NCBI GenBank assembly: GCA_902774925.1
Contig: CACYKE010000028.1
Coordinates: 1-64,000, forward strand
Source of the DNA: an uncultured Prevotellaceae bacterium
GTDB taxonomy: Bacteria; Bacteroidota; Bacteroidia; Bacteroidales; Bacteroidaceae
Length of the DNA stretch: 64,000 nt
Direction: 5' to 3'
Within the stretch, counting starts at the first letter, position 1. Each line of letters starts with the position of its first letter. This document shows positions 52,416 through 61,394 of the stretch, one piece after another. The translations under genes were made by a program, and so were the position numbers. Under the pieces are notes generated by a model. It worked only from the letters and a program-made list of their open reading frames with translations, did no database searches and had not been told where the DNA came from.

Positions 52416-53438
52416 ATGAGAAAACTAATCTGCTTTATCTGTGCAATCTGTGGGGTTATCATTGCACAGGCTAAAAGTTACGACAACCCCGACACGCTCT
52501 TTGTGGCTCGCGACGGCACGGGCGAGTTCCGCAACATCAACGAGGCCATCGAGGTGTGCCGCGCGTTTATGGAGTATCACAAAGTCATCTTCGTCAAGAA
52601 AGGCACGTACAAAGAGAAACTCATCATCCCCCAGTCGCTTACCAACATTGAGATTTGCGGTGAGGACCGCGACAACACCATTATCACGTGGGACGACCAT
52701 GCGAATATTCCTATGGCTTTTAGCAATTGGCCTTTAGCCATTAGCCAACAGCCAACAGCCAATAGCCAACAGCCAAAACTGGGGACTTTCCGCACTTTCA
52801 CACTGAAAATCCAAGGCAGCAAGATTACGCTCAAGAACATTACCGTCGAGAACAACGCCGCACGTTTGGGACAAGCTGTGGCACTGCATACTGAGGGCGA
52901 CCAGCTGACATTCATCAATTGCCGCTTCCTCGGCCATCAGGACACTATCTATACGGGTAACGCCAATACGCGGCTGTTCTTCAAGGACTGCTACATCGAG
53001 GGCACTACCGACTTTATCTTCGGTCCCTCGACGGCGTGGTTTGAGGGGTGCGACATCTTCTGTAAGGCCAATTCGTATATCACGGCAGCATCGACACCGC
53101 AGGATGTGCCGTATGGTTACATCTTCAACAACTGCCGCATCACCTGCGACAAAGGCATCGACAAGGTATATCTCGGACGTCCTTGGCGCGACTACGGCTA
53201 TACGCTGTTCATGAACTGCGAACTGCCCCGCGAGATTCGTCCTGAGGGTTGGCATCAATGGCGTCCCGAGGCCGTCAAGACTGCCCGTTACTTGGAATAC
53301 AACAATCGCGGCGAGGGTGCTGCCACCGACCAGCGCGTGCCCTGGAGTCGTCAGCTCACGAAGAAGGAGGCGCAGCAGATTACGCTGGAACGCGTGTTCA
53401 GCATCAACGACACCTGGAATCCGTCCTACACAAAGTAA
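52416..53438 (+). CDS. Pectinesterase (CE8), secreted, with repeat-encoded insert
   Basis: 340 residues. Signal peptide (1-19, 'GVIIAQA'). Parallel beta-helix of CE8 with 'DGTGEFRNINEAI', 'GQAVALHTEGDQ', 'GHQDTIYTGNANTRLF', 'CYIEGTTDFIFGPSTAWFEG' (catalytic Asp) and 'YLGRPWRDYGYTLFMNCELP'. It demethylates pectin. Residues about 101-121 ('AFSNWPLAISQQPTANSQQP') are encoded by nine AGCCAAT-type heptads and interrupt the first part of the helix in frame; whether the loop is tolerated is not known. Confidence 0.93.
   Translation: MRKLICFICAICGVIIAQAKSYDNPDTLFVARDGTGEFRNINEAIEVCRAFMEYHKVIFVKKGTYKEKLIIPQSLTNIEICGEDRDNTIITWDDHANIPMAFSNWPLAISQQPTANSQQPKLGTFRTFTLKIQGSKITLKNITVENNAARLGQAVALHTEGDQLTFINCRFLGHQDTIYTGNANTRLFFKDCYIEGTTDFIFGPSTAWFEGCDIFCKANSYITAASTPQDVPYGYIFNNCRITCDKGIDKVYLGRPWRDYGYTLFMNCELPREIRPEGWHQWRPEAVKTARYLEYNNRGEGAATDQRVPWSRQLTKKEAQQITLERVFSINDTWNPSYTK
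52715..52779. repeat. 7-bp-period repeat inserted in the pectinesterase gene
   Basis: Nine consecutive heptads (for example 'TTTTAGC', 'AATTGGC', 'CTTTAGC', 'CATTAGC', 'CAACAGC', 'CAATAGC'); it is the longest array of this family in the window. Reading frame is preserved. Confidence 0.85.
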
Positions 53439-54434
53439 ATGGTTACAGAGAATCCATATATCAAGCAATTCCCCGACCTGATGGCAGGCAAGACGGTGCT
53501 TTACGTTCACGGCTTTGCCTCCAGCGGACAGTCGGGTACCGTACGACGCCTGCAGGAGGTACTGCCAGAGGCTCGCGTCATTGCTCCCGACCTGCCCATA
53601 CATCCCCATGAGGCACTGGCATTGTTACACGACGTTTGCCAGCAGGAGAAGCCCGACCTCATCGTCGGCACATCGATGGGAGGTATGTTTGCCGAACAGC
53701 TGCGGGGCTACGACCGCATCTGCGTCAATCCCGCCCTCGCCATTGCCGAAACCATGCGGGCTCACGGACTGACGGGTACACAGCAGTTCCAGAATCCCCG
53801 TCAGGACGGCGTACAGGAGTTCTATGTCGATAAAGCCCTTGTCAAGGAATACCGCGAAGTGTCGGAACAGCGCTTCCATAATATGACCGACGACGACCGC
53901 CAGCGCGTCTACGGACTCTTTGGCGACGAAGACGAACTGGTGGATACCTACGACATGTTCCACGAACACTATCCGCAGGCCCTTTATTTTCATGGCGAAC
54001 ACCGCATGAACGACCGTTCGTTTATGCATTCCGTCCTGCCCGTCATCCGATGGATTGACGACCGCCAGCAACAGCGCGAGCGCCCTATTATATATATAGG
54101 TATAGAGACGATGATGGACAGCTACCGCAAACCCGTGTCGTCTGTTCAGAAAGCCGTGCGGCAACTCATCGAACGCTATCAGGTGCTCTTCGTGGCACCA
54201 GCGGAAGACACCGCTACAACAGATTCGTGGCTCACCGAGCATATCGGTGTACCCGCCTGGCGACATACTATCTACACCTACCGTCGCGACCTGCTCTACG
54301 GCGACTACCTGATAGCCGCCCCTAAACAGGGAAGGTCGGAGGGGGCTTTGGCCACTGTGTTGGAATACGGTTCGGAGACGTTCAAGACGTGGGAGGATAT
54401 CATCGCATACTTTTCGCGTCTGGGCGGACAATAA
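53439..54434 (+). CDS. YqiA-like esterase fused to a C-terminal HAD-like segment
   Basis: 331 residues; the ATG directly follows the pectinesterase stop. N-terminal half is a YqiA/YcfP-type alpha/beta hydrolase: 'VLYVHGFASSGQSGTVRRLQ', nucleophile Ser in 'IVGTSMGGMFAEQ', Asp in 'GLFGDEDELVD' and His near 'FHGEHRMND'. The C-terminal part (about 210-331, 'PIIYIGIETMMDSYRKP', 'GDYLIAAP', 'YGSETFKTWEDIIAYF') resembles a HAD-like nucleotidase fold and may be a second domain; this is weakly supported. A REP-like element is inserted in frame near residues 293-303. Confidence 0.75.
   Translation: MVTENPYIKQFPDLMAGKTVLYVHGFASSGQSGTVRRLQEVLPEARVIAPDLPIHPHEALALLHDVCQQEKPDLIVGTSMGGMFAEQLRGYDRICVNPALAIAETMRAHGLTGTQQFQNPRQDGVQEFYVDKALVKEYREVSEQRFHNMTDDDRQRVYGLFGDEDELVDTYDMFHEHYPQALYFHGEHRMNDRSFMHSVLPVIRWIDDRQQQRERPIIYIGIETMMDSYRKPVSSVQKAVRQLIERYQVLFVAPAEDTATTDSWLTEHIGVPAWRHTIYTYRRDLLYGDYLIAAPKQGRSEGALATVLEYGSETFKTWEDIIAYFSRLGGQ
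54317..54347. repeat. REP-like element within the hydrolase gene
   Basis: It shares 'CCCCTAAACAGGG' and 'TCGGAGGGGG'-type blocks with the element at 36316-36357 (about 26 of 32 positions by eye). It encodes part of 'APKQGRSEGALA' in the C-terminal segment of the hydrolase. Confidence 0.6.
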
Positions 54435-54467
54435 CACTGGCGCTCAACAGCCTCTGAAAAAGAAATA

Positions 54468-54532
54468 GGGGAATCCCTAAGCGCTTTTGGGGATTATCCC
54501 CATTGAGATATCAAAAAGAATGTGTACCTTTG
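54468..54532 (+). promoter_or_regulatory. Nested palindrome and -7 element upstream of the glycine-zipper gene
   Basis: An imperfect inverted repeat spans 54468-54501 (GGGGAAT.../...ATTATCCCC, with inner ATCCC/GGGAT). A TACCTTTG -7 element follows at 54525-54532, 30 nt before the ATG. The palindrome covers the -33 area, so it could be a regulator site or the end of the upstream transcript. Confidence 0.45.
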
Positions 54533-54561
54533 CAACGTAAATCATTAACAATGTGACGCGT

Positions 54562-55062
54562 ATGAAGAAGATGTTGTTTGTTTTAGCTGTCTCGACCATG
54601 TTGCTGAGCAGCTGTAGCACCTACACAGGACAGGGTGCTTACACAGGAGCAACGTTAGGCTCTATTCTGGGTTCCGCCATCGGAGGCATCTCGGGTGGTT
54701 GGCATGGTAGTCATGTTGGCGAGATTGTCGGTATGGCAGGCGGTGCAGCCGTAGGTGCGGCCATTGGTTCTGCTGCCGACCGAAAGGAGGCTGAGCGTTA
54801 CGAGAACTATCGCCGTCAGCGCGAAGCCAACCGTTCTTCCCGTTACACAGATGATAATGACTATAGCGGTGCTGATGATTCGGGCTTCGACGCCAACAAC
54901 AGGGGCGACGACCGCATTGAATTCGATGCTCCCGGGCCTCGCACTCAGGCGCAATCGGATACAACCGAGCAAAACGTAAAGGAAATCCGGATTACTTCTT
55001 CTTCGCCTCAGAATGGTGGCCAGCAGAAGCCTTCCTTTTCGCTTCAGCCTCTTCAGCCATAA
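54562..55062 (+). CDS. Glycine-zipper lipoprotein
   Basis: 166 residues from ATG 54562. Lipobox 'TMLLSSC' (Cys about 18). A glycine-zipper segment follows (about 27-72, '[18 protein letters not shown]' and '[20 protein letters not shown]') that probably inserts in or associates with membrane, then a charged low-complexity tail. Related proteins (YMGG/OmpA-like zippers) are envelope lipoproteins of unclear role. Its last 71 nt overlap the 3' end of the convergent rlpA gene. Confidence 0.8.
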   Translation: MKKMLFVLAVSTMLLSSCSTYTGQGAYTGATLGSILGSAIGGISGGWHGSHVGEIVGMAGGAAVGAAIGSAADRKEAERYENYRRQREANRSSRYTDDNDYSGADDSGFDANNRGDDRIEFDAPGPRTQAQSDTTEQNVKEIRITSSSPQNGGQQKPSFSLQPLQP

Positions 55063-55522
55063 GTTGCCACAGGGGTTTCATCTCTGTTGACCCCTCGTTG
55101 GTTTCCATCTCAAGTTCTGGAACGTCAATATCATCATCAGGCGGCATAAACGGCACAATGATGTCAGTGGCCTTCTGAACGGTAACCATCGCAACACCTT
55201 GTGAAATAATGCCTAGCTCTTTGGCAGCACGCCACGAGAGATCAATGATGCGTCCGCGAACAAACGGTCCGCGGTCGATGACGCGTACCAGCACACTCTT
55301 TCCGTTGGCAGGATTATACACCTTCAGCAACGTGCCGAAGGGATAATAACGGTGGGCACACGTCAGACTGTCCTTATGCAGACGTTCGCCACTGGCCGTC
55401 ATGCGTCCGTGGAACTTCTGGGCATAAAACGAGGCTTTACCCTGTTGCACGTCCTGTGCGTTCAACGGGGTAAAACCTATGGTCATCAGTGTTGCTACAA
55501 GAGCTATCTTCAATAAATTCAT
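54992..55522 (-). CDS. rlpA: Septal ring lytic transglycosylase RlpA family protein
   Basis: 176 residues. Signal peptide (1-22, 'PLNAQ'). Double-psi beta-barrel domain with '[19 protein letters not shown]', '[18 protein letters not shown]' and '[18 protein letters not shown]', including the catalytic-type Asp. It cleaves naked glycan strands at the septum. It has no SPOR domain; the tail is Lys/Glu-rich. The start codon overlaps the gdhA stop by 1 nt, and its 3' end overlaps the glycine-zipper gene. Confidence 0.92.
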   Translation of the reverse strand: MNLLKIALVATLMTIGFTPLNAQDVQQGKASFYAQKFHGRMTASGERLHKDSLTCAHRYYPFGTLLKVYNPANGKSVLVRVIDRGPFVRGRIIDLSWRAAKELGIISQGVAMVTVQKATDIIVPFMPPDDDIDVPELEMETNEGSTEMKPLWQLMAEEAEAKRKASAGHHSEAKKK

Positions 55523-56859
55523 TACACTATTCCCTGCGCGAGCATAGCTTTGGCGACCTTCATGAAACCTGCCACGTTTGCACCCTTGACATAGTTCACA
55601 TAGTCACCTTCCTTACCATACTTCACACACTGTTCGTGGATGCCGGCCATAATCTGATGCAGGCGCATATCGACTTCATCGGCCGTCCAAGCCATACGCA
55701 TCGAGTTCTGCGTCATCTCCAGACCGCTGGTAGCCACGCCACCGGCATTCACTGCCTTACCGGGCGCAAACAACTGGTGGGCATCCGTGAACTTGTTCAC
55801 AGCCTCAGCCGTACAGCCCATATTCGATACCTCAGCAACACACAGCGGCTTCTGCGCCAGTATCTTGTCCGCATCGTCGCCATTCAACTCGTTCTGAGTA
55901 GCACAGGGCAGATAGATGTCAGCCTTCTGCTCCCAAGGTTTCTTGTTGGCAAAGAACTTCGAACCAGGGAACTCCTCCTCGTACGGCTGGCAGACGTCGT
56001 TACCACTGGCACGCAACTCCAGCATATACTCTATCTTTTCGTCGTCCAGACCTTCAGGGTCGTAGATGTATCCGTCAGGACCGCTGATGGTAATCACCTT
56101 CGCACCCAGTTCGGTGGCCTTCTTCGCGGCGCCCCACGCCACATTGCCGAAGCCCGACAGTGCAACGGTCTTGCCCTTGATGTCGAGGCCGTGGGTCTCC
56201 ATCATGTGGTGAACGAAATACAATGCACCGTAACCCGTGGCCTCTGGACGTAGGATACTGCCACCCCACTCTATGCCCTTACCGGTCAGCGTAGCACCGT
56301 GGAACTGCGACGTCAGACGCTTGTATTGTCCGAATAGATAACCAATCTCGCGGGCACCCACACCAATATCACCAGCGGGCACATCCATATCCGGACCGAT
56401 AATCTTATATAATTCCGTCATAAACGACTGACAGAACTTCATCACTTCGTTGTCGCTCTTGCCGCGGATGGAGAAGTCCGAGCCGCCCTTGCCACCGCCC
56501 ATCGGCAGTGTGGTCAGCGCATTCTTAAAGGTCTGTTCGAAACCGAGGAACTTCAGGATGCTCAGGTTCACCGACGGGTGGAAACGCAAACCGCCCTTGT
56601 ACGGACCGATAGCGCTGTTGAACTGTACGCGGTAACCGATGTTCACCTGTACCTCGCCTTTGTCGTCAACCCAAGGCACACGGAATGTCGTGATGCGCTC
56701 GGGCTCTACGATGCGCTCGATGATCTTTGCCTTCTCAAATTCCGGATGCTGGTTGTACACGTCCTTGATGGATTCCAACACTTCTCGCACTGCTTGCAGG
56801 AACTCCACTTCGCCTGGGTGTTTCTGCTCCAAGCCTTGCATGATTTTCTCTACGTTCAT
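55522..56859 (-). CDS. gdhA: Glutamate dehydrogenase, NADP-dependent type
   Basis: 445 residues, the standard hexameric form. '[20 protein letters not shown]', the Lys-containing '[12 protein letters not shown]', '[20 protein letters not shown]' and the Rossmann '[20 protein letters not shown]' are present. It assimilates ammonium into 2-oxoglutarate. A promoter-like TTTG, 19 nt, TATTTTTG (56960-56930) precedes it and overlaps the terminator of the upstream transporter gene. Confidence 0.96.
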   Translation of the reverse strand: MNVEKIMQGLEQKHPGEVEFLQAVREVLESIKDVYNQHPEFEKAKIIERIVEPERITTFRVPWVDDKGEVQVNIGYRVQFNSAIGPYKGGLRFHPSVNLSILKFLGFEQTFKNALTTLPMGGGKGGSDFSIRGKSDNEVMKFCQSFMTELYKIIGPDMDVPAGDIGVGAREIGYLFGQYKRLTSQFHGATLTGKGIEWGGSILRPEATGYGALYFVHHMMETHGLDIKGKTVALSGFGNVAWGAAKKATELGAKVITISGPDGYIYDPEGLDDEKIEYMLELRASGNDVCQPYEEEFPGSKFFANKKPWEQKADIYLPCATQNELNGDDADKILAQKPLCVAEVSNMGCTAEAVNKFTDAHQLFAPGKAVNAGGVATSGLEMTQNSMRMAWTADEVDMRLHQIMAGIHEQCVKYGKEGDYVNYVKGANVAGFMKVAKAMLAQGIV

Positions 56860-56937
56860 AGTAAAAGTCTTTAAGTTCTTTTATTGAGTTTATTAGTTAG
56901 TGACTTGTCATATTGATAGTTTCACAACGCAAAAATA

Positions 56938-56970
56938 GGGAATTTCCTTCAAACAGCAAAGGAAATTCCC
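56938..56970 (-). terminator. Terminator of the DASS transporter gene
   Basis: Perfect 12-bp stem (56938-56949 with 56959-56970), 9-nt loop; on the minus strand it runs into TATTTTTG. It lies 30 bp past the transporter stop and overlaps the gdhA promoter. Confidence 0.8.
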
Positions 56971-56999
56971 AATTATTTTTGTTTTAAAGTTACTTTTTG

Positions 57000-58505
57000 T
57001 TAAATTAGGCGCAATGTGCCCATCAGATAAACCAGTCCGAAACCGAGAATCATCGAGATGATACCCATGATAATACCCAATACCGACATATCCTTCTGCT
57101 TCACGTAACCCGTAGCGAAAGCCAACGCGTTCGGCGGCGTAGAAATCGGCAGAATCATGGCCGACGATGCTGCGATGGCCACACCGATGAGTACGGTCGG
57201 AGTACCGCCGATGGGGTCGAGCTTGTCACCCATAGCACCACAGACCACTGCGAGGATAGGCATCAGCAATGCTGCCGTTGCCGAGTTCGAGATGAAGTTC
57301 GACAGCAGGTAGCAGATGAGTCCACCCATCAACAGAATCAGCAGCGGCGAGAATTCACCGAACGGAATGCTCTTCACGGCGTTGGCAGCCAGTCCCGAGG
57401 CGTTCAGTCCGTAACCCAGTGCGAAACCACCGGCCACCATCCAGATGACACTCCAGTTAATCTGCTCCAGGTCACGCTTGGTGATGACTCCCGTCAGGGC
57501 GAATACCATAAACGGAATCATGGCGACGGTATAAGAATTGATGCCGGTCACGCGATCCAGCAACCACAATGCCACCGTGACAAAGAAGGTGATGATGACA
57601 ATCCACGAGTGGGCGCCTTCCTTCATGCCGTCCTCGATTTTCAGTTCGACGGTCTTCTGCGTGAATGGGAAGAACTTCAACAACAGGCGCCAGCTGATGA
57701 ACAGCAGGACGATAACCAGCGGGAACATAAACATCATCCACTGACCGAAGCCCAAGCCGAGGTTCAATCCTTCGGGGTCGTTCAGGTATTTCAGCGCGAT
57801 GGTGTTCGGCGGCGTACCGATAGGTGTACCCATACCGCCGAGGTTAGCAGCAATGGGGATTGACATAGCCAGCGCAATACGGCCCTTGCCCTCGGGCGGC
57901 AACTGGCGGAACACCGGCGTCAGGAACGTCAGCATCATAGCAGCTGTGGCGGTGTTCGACACGAACATCGAAAACAGTCCCGTAATCAGCAGGAATCCCA
58001 GCAACACCATCTCACTCCGCGTGCCGAAAGGCTTCAGCAACACCTTTGCCAACTGTGAGTCCAGTCCGGTCTTCGTGGCGGCAATAGCCAACACGAAACC
58101 GCCGATGAACAGCATGATGACGGGGTCGGCAAACGTCGCCATCACGCCCTTATACGACAACAGCGGACCCACATTGTCCTCAACGACCATCGGTGCGATA
58201 CCGCTGTCCGTACAGAACAAAAGCATCAGCACGATGATAGATACTGACGTGGCCCACGACGATACGACCGACATGATCCACATCAGCGTGGCGAAGGCGA
58301 AAATGGCGATGATGCGCTGTTGGATGACCGTCAGTCCGTCGATGCCGAACCATTCAGTCGGTGCATTCCACAACAGCAGCGTAACGATAGCGACAATAAT
58401 GGCCTGCGAGGTCTTCTTGAAGGCTCCGCTTGGATGAAAGCGGCGCCCCATTCGCATTTGATGATAAGCTTCTACAAGCTCATAACCTTTGTAAATATGA
58501 AACAT
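57000..58505 (-). CDS. DASS/SLC13 family sodium-coupled anion (dicarboxylate) transporter
   Basis: 501 residues with about 11 membrane segments. The two family signatures are visible as 'FVSNTATAAMMLTFL' and 'FISNSATAALLMPIL', plus 'GGMGTPIGTPPNTIAL' and 'LPISTPPNALAFATGYV'. It likely imports succinate, fumarate, malate or sulfate with sodium. It ends at the hairpin shared with the gdhA promoter; the AraC gene upstream (40-bp gap, same strand) may be co-transcribed. Confidence 0.92.
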   Translation of the reverse strand: MFHIYKGYELVEAYHQMRMGRRFHPSGAFKKTSQAIIVAIVTLLLWNAPTEWFGIDGLTVIQQRIIAIFAFATLMWIMSVVSSWATSVSIIVLMLLFCTDSGIAPMVVEDNVGPLLSYKGVMATFADPVIMLFIGGFVLAIAATKTGLDSQLAKVLLKPFGTRSEMVLLGFLLITGLFSMFVSNTATAAMMLTFLTPVFRQLPPEGKGRIALAMSIPIAANLGGMGTPIGTPPNTIALKYLNDPEGLNLGLGFGQWMMFMFPLVIVLLFISWRLLLKFFPFTQKTVELKIEDGMKEGAHSWIVIITFFVTVALWLLDRVTGINSYTVAMIPFMVFALTGVITKRDLEQINWSVIWMVAGGFALGYGLNASGLAANAVKSIPFGEFSPLLILLMGGLICYLLSNFISNSATAALLMPILAVVCGAMGDKLDPIGGTPTVLIGVAIAASSAMILPISTPPNALAFATGYVKQKDMSVLGIIMGIISMILGFGLVYLMGTLRLI

Positions 58506-58544
58506 ACTACCTTATATAAATAATTGATGAATAATTAGTCATTC

Positions 58545-59618
58545 CTATCCGCGCTGAAAATTCAACGGTGTCATCCCCGTATGCTGGCGGAACACCTCGT
58601 GGAAATATTTACGGTCGTTGAAACCGCAGTGGTCGGCAACGGTCTCTATCGACCAGTCGGGATGGTCTTTCAACACGCGCTGGGCTTCTTCTATGCGCAG
58701 CGACGCCACCAGTTCGGCCAGTTTGCCGTATTCCGACTGACGCAGCCACTCCTGCAATTGCCGCTGAGCCACACCCATCTGTCGTGCCACGATGCCCAGC
58801 GTCAGATTATGCTCCCGGTAAGCACCGCTCTGCTTCCATTGCTCTACTACCTCGCTGATGCGAGGATCACTGGGACGGTTCTCTTGAACGTCTTCTGCCG
58901 CTTCCACGCGCTGATGGTCCTCACTGATGCCGTAGCTGTAGAGACTGATGGTGCTATAGGCAATACAGAAGAAATAGACGATGGAGAACACCACCAGCGG
59001 CGAACCCTGAAGGAAGATAACCACCGGCACGAAGAATGCCAGCACAGCCATCGTCTTCATACTCCAACCCATCCATCCGAACAGGTCTCGGCGGCTACGG
59101 TCGTAGTATTCATCGACGGCCAGCTCCAATCGTCTATAAGCCACATACTGATATTTAAACAGGGAACTCTGCATCAGCACATAGAGGACACTACTGACGT
59201 ATTCCACCTCACGCAGCGTCGACGACTCCTCAGCGATAGGTACGCCGTCGAGCAGCGCAGTACCTATTAATATGACAGCCGACACGCCACAGATGACGCA
59301 TGGCAGCAGCCATTCCCGCCTTGTGACACTTCCCTGCCGCTGTACGTAGAGGATGGCCATACTGCATAGCAACGACGCAGGCGTGAAGAACAACAGGTTC
59401 AGAAATACCCCCTGCGTCACACCCATCTGTCGGAAACCGAACGTATGTTGCAGCAGAAACTGCACGGCGATGAGACCCGTTCCTGCAGCCATCATCCACC
59501 GCGCCCGGCCGAAGCTGTTACCGTGTTTCGAGCGATGAGGCACACACAGCGCCAGCATCACCGCCAGCACCGTCATCGTCAGCATTCCGCTAATCTGCAT
59601 CTCACCTAACGTAATCAT
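58545..59618 (-). CDS. AraC family regulator with N-terminal membrane domain
   Basis: 357 residues from ATG 59618; the frame continues upstream but crosses the promoter. The N-terminal about 220 residues contain six or seven hydrophobic segments, then a cytosolic linker and an AraC-type double HTH (about 265-357, 'IVARQMGVAQRQLQEWLR', 'IETVADHCGFNDRKYFHEVF', 'TGMTPLNFQRG'). Such membrane-embedded AraC proteins are common in Bacteroidetes. It is divergent from the sulfotransferase-like gene, and repeated sites between them are its probable targets. Confidence 0.88.
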   Translation of the reverse strand: MITLGEMQISGMLTMTVLAVMLALCVPHRSKHGNSFGRARWMMAAGTGLIAVQFLLQHTFGFRQMGVTQGVFLNLLFFTPASLLCSMAILYVQRQGSVTRREWLLPCVICGVSAVILIGTALLDGVPIAEESSTLREVEYVSSVLYVLMQSSLFKYQYVAYRRLELAVDEYYDRSRRDLFGWMGWSMKTMAVLAFFVPVVIFLQGSPLVVFSIVYFFCIAYSTISLYSYGISEDHQRVEAAEDVQENRPSDPRISEVVEQWKQSGAYREHNLTLGIVARQMGVAQRQLQEWLRQSEYGKLAELVASLRIEEAQRVLKDHPDWSIETVADHCGFNDRKYFHEVFRQHTGMTPLNFQRG

Positions 59619-59686
59619 CGCTCTCTCGAATTTCTCCGCAAAGGTACAAAAAATACACGAATTATGCACAAACGGAAGGCAAAATT

Positions 59687-59755
59687 GTCAGAAAAACGCG
59701 ATTTTCTGACACCTATACCCCGTTTTTCTGACACCTAACGCGTTTTTTGGACACC
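59687..59755. promoter_or_regulatory. Repeated regulator sites between the AraC and arylsulfotransferase genes
   Basis: A perfect 9-bp inverted repeat GTCAGAAAA/TTTTCTGAC (59687-59695 with 59702-59710) is followed by direct copies of 'TTTTCTGACACCTA' at 59702 and 59724 and a degenerate one ending GACACC at 59755, spaced 22 and 20 bp (about two helix turns). The plus promoter has a near -7 (TATCTTCG, 59775-59782) but no TTTG at -33; the last site occupies that position, as expected for activation. Confidence 0.65.
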
Positions 59756-59812
59756 TTGTTTCGATTCTTTTTCGTATCTTCGCGGCCAGAAAATAAATAA
59801 AACCATAGTATT

Positions 59813-61381
59813 ATGACCAACTTAATCAACGACTTCCTATCACAACCCTTGTGGCTTTCCATTCCACTCGTGATGGTTTATTTGGCTTTGCTCGCCTACT
59901 TTGTTTACATCCTTTGGCACTACCGCCGGAAAAGTAATTGTTTGTTTCTGGCCGTTGCACTTATGCTTTTGGGCCTGACGGCATGCAGTGATAATAGTGA
60001 TTCGCCCGCCGTAACTCCACCGACCTCCATGTTGCTGACGGTCAGTGGCGAGCGTTACGAGATAGACCTGACGCGAGAGGACACAGTGAACCTCAGGACG
60101 TTGACCGTGGAATTTCCCACTCAGTTCAAAATAGATAATTTTAATCAATTCAATAACCTGACCATCGGTGGCAAGGTGGTTGTAGATGGCGTTTGCGCGC
60201 TTCAGATTGACGCCATCTCCCACGCCCACCATATCGACGTTTGTTACACTGTGGACGGGAAACAGCATACAATCGTGCTGAACACGCTCCACAAGAACAT
60301 TCCTGAAATAAGAGCCAGCGGTAAGGCGACATCCGCAGGCGACTTCTACCTGTCTTACGTTTATCAGCGCCTAATTGAGAAGGTGGACAACAACGGACGC
60401 CTGCTGTATTACCGCTTGGAGCCGCAACAGGAGATTGAGACCACCAGTACGGGTTGGTGGGATTTCAAGAAACACCGTGCCGACGACGGGAAGATATACT
60501 ACAGCTTTCATGCACCCGACGAAAAATACTCCTCTTGGAGCTTCAACGGATTCAATCCCGGCAAGCGCGTCATCATGGACGAATCGTATAACATTATCAA
60601 GGAAGTTCAGCTTGAGGCTGCAAACGGCATCGACAAAGGCTTTCCTATTGACGGGCACGACTTTTACATGTACAACCCCGACCACTACATCATGTCCTCC
60701 TATCTGAAACGACAGACTTCGGAAGGCAAGGAGGTATATGCCGCCTATCTGCAGGAAGTGAGCAACGGCAGCGTGGTCTTCGATTGGTGGAGTATTGATC
60801 ATCCAGAGATGGAGAAATGGGTGGACCCCGTATTCCAGCCACAGGATGGCAGCGATTTGGAGGATTACGTTCATTTCAATTCTATCGATATGCTGCCCGA
60901 CGGCAACTGGCTCTGCTCTTTCCGCCACGTCAGTTCAATCCTGAAGATTGACCGCAAGGGCAATACGGGCAACATCCTCTGGCGAGTGGCTGGTGCAGAT
61001 AATGACGGAACCTACGCATTCCACGGACAGCACTGTGTCCGCTATCAGCAGAAAGACAATACCATCACATTATTTAATAATGGCAATGGAGCCAATCGTA
61101 CCCAGATGGTTCGCCTCAATGTCGACCTGACTACCGGAAAGGTATCCAAATCCACCATCCTGCTGGATGACGGTTACTTTACGCAGGCTTGCGGTGCACT
61201 CACCTTTAGCGGCGACAACATGATTGTGGGTTGGGGAATTCCTGGCGACGAAGCCACTAACAACCGCTTACTAACGGAGTACGACGCTACAGGCACAGCG
61301 ATATTCAACATCAGCCGACCAACTAATACTAAAAGCGCCAACAGCGTTCTCGGTTCATACCGTTGCATAAAATATGAATAA
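59813..61381 (+). CDS. Arylsulfotransferase (ASST)-like exported protein
   Basis: 522 residues. Unusual N-terminus: a membrane helix (about 12-36), a basic 'WHYRRKSN' turn and a second hydrophobic stretch ending in a lipobox-like 'LLGLTAC'. The body resembles Arylsulfotran_2 beta-propellers: 'DGHDFYMYNPDHYIM', 'YVHFNSIDMLPDGNWLCSFR', 'GNILWRVAGADNDGTYAFHG' and 'QHCVRY', with the conserved His/Arg positions in order. PAPS-independent transfer of sulfate between phenolic compounds is the family reaction; the substrate here is unknown. Expression is probably AraC-controlled. Confidence 0.78.
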   Translation: MTNLINDFLSQPLWLSIPLVMVYLALLAYFVYILWHYRRKSNCLFLAVALMLLGLTACSDNSDSPAVTPPTSMLLTVSGERYEIDLTREDTVNLRTLTVEFPTQFKIDNFNQFNNLTIGGKVVVDGVCALQIDAISHAHHIDVCYTVDGKQHTIVLNTLHKNIPEIRASGKATSAGDFYLSYVYQRLIEKVDNNGRLLYYRLEPQQEIETTSTGWWDFKKHRADDGKIYYSFHAPDEKYSSWSFNGFNPGKRVIMDESYNIIKEVQLEAANGIDKGFPIDGHDFYMYNPDHYIMSSYLKRQTSEGKEVYAAYLQEVSNGSVVFDWWSIDHPEMEKWVDPVFQPQDGSDLEDYVHFNSIDMLPDGNWLCSFRHVSSILKIDRKGNTGNILWRVAGADNDGTYAFHGQHCVRYQQKDNTITLFNNGNGANRTQMVRLNVDLTTGKVSKSTILLDDGYFTQACGALTFSGDNMIVGWGIPGDEATNNRLLTEYDATGTAIFNISRPTNTKSANSVLGSYRCIKYE

Positions 61382-61394
61382 AACAAAATAAATT

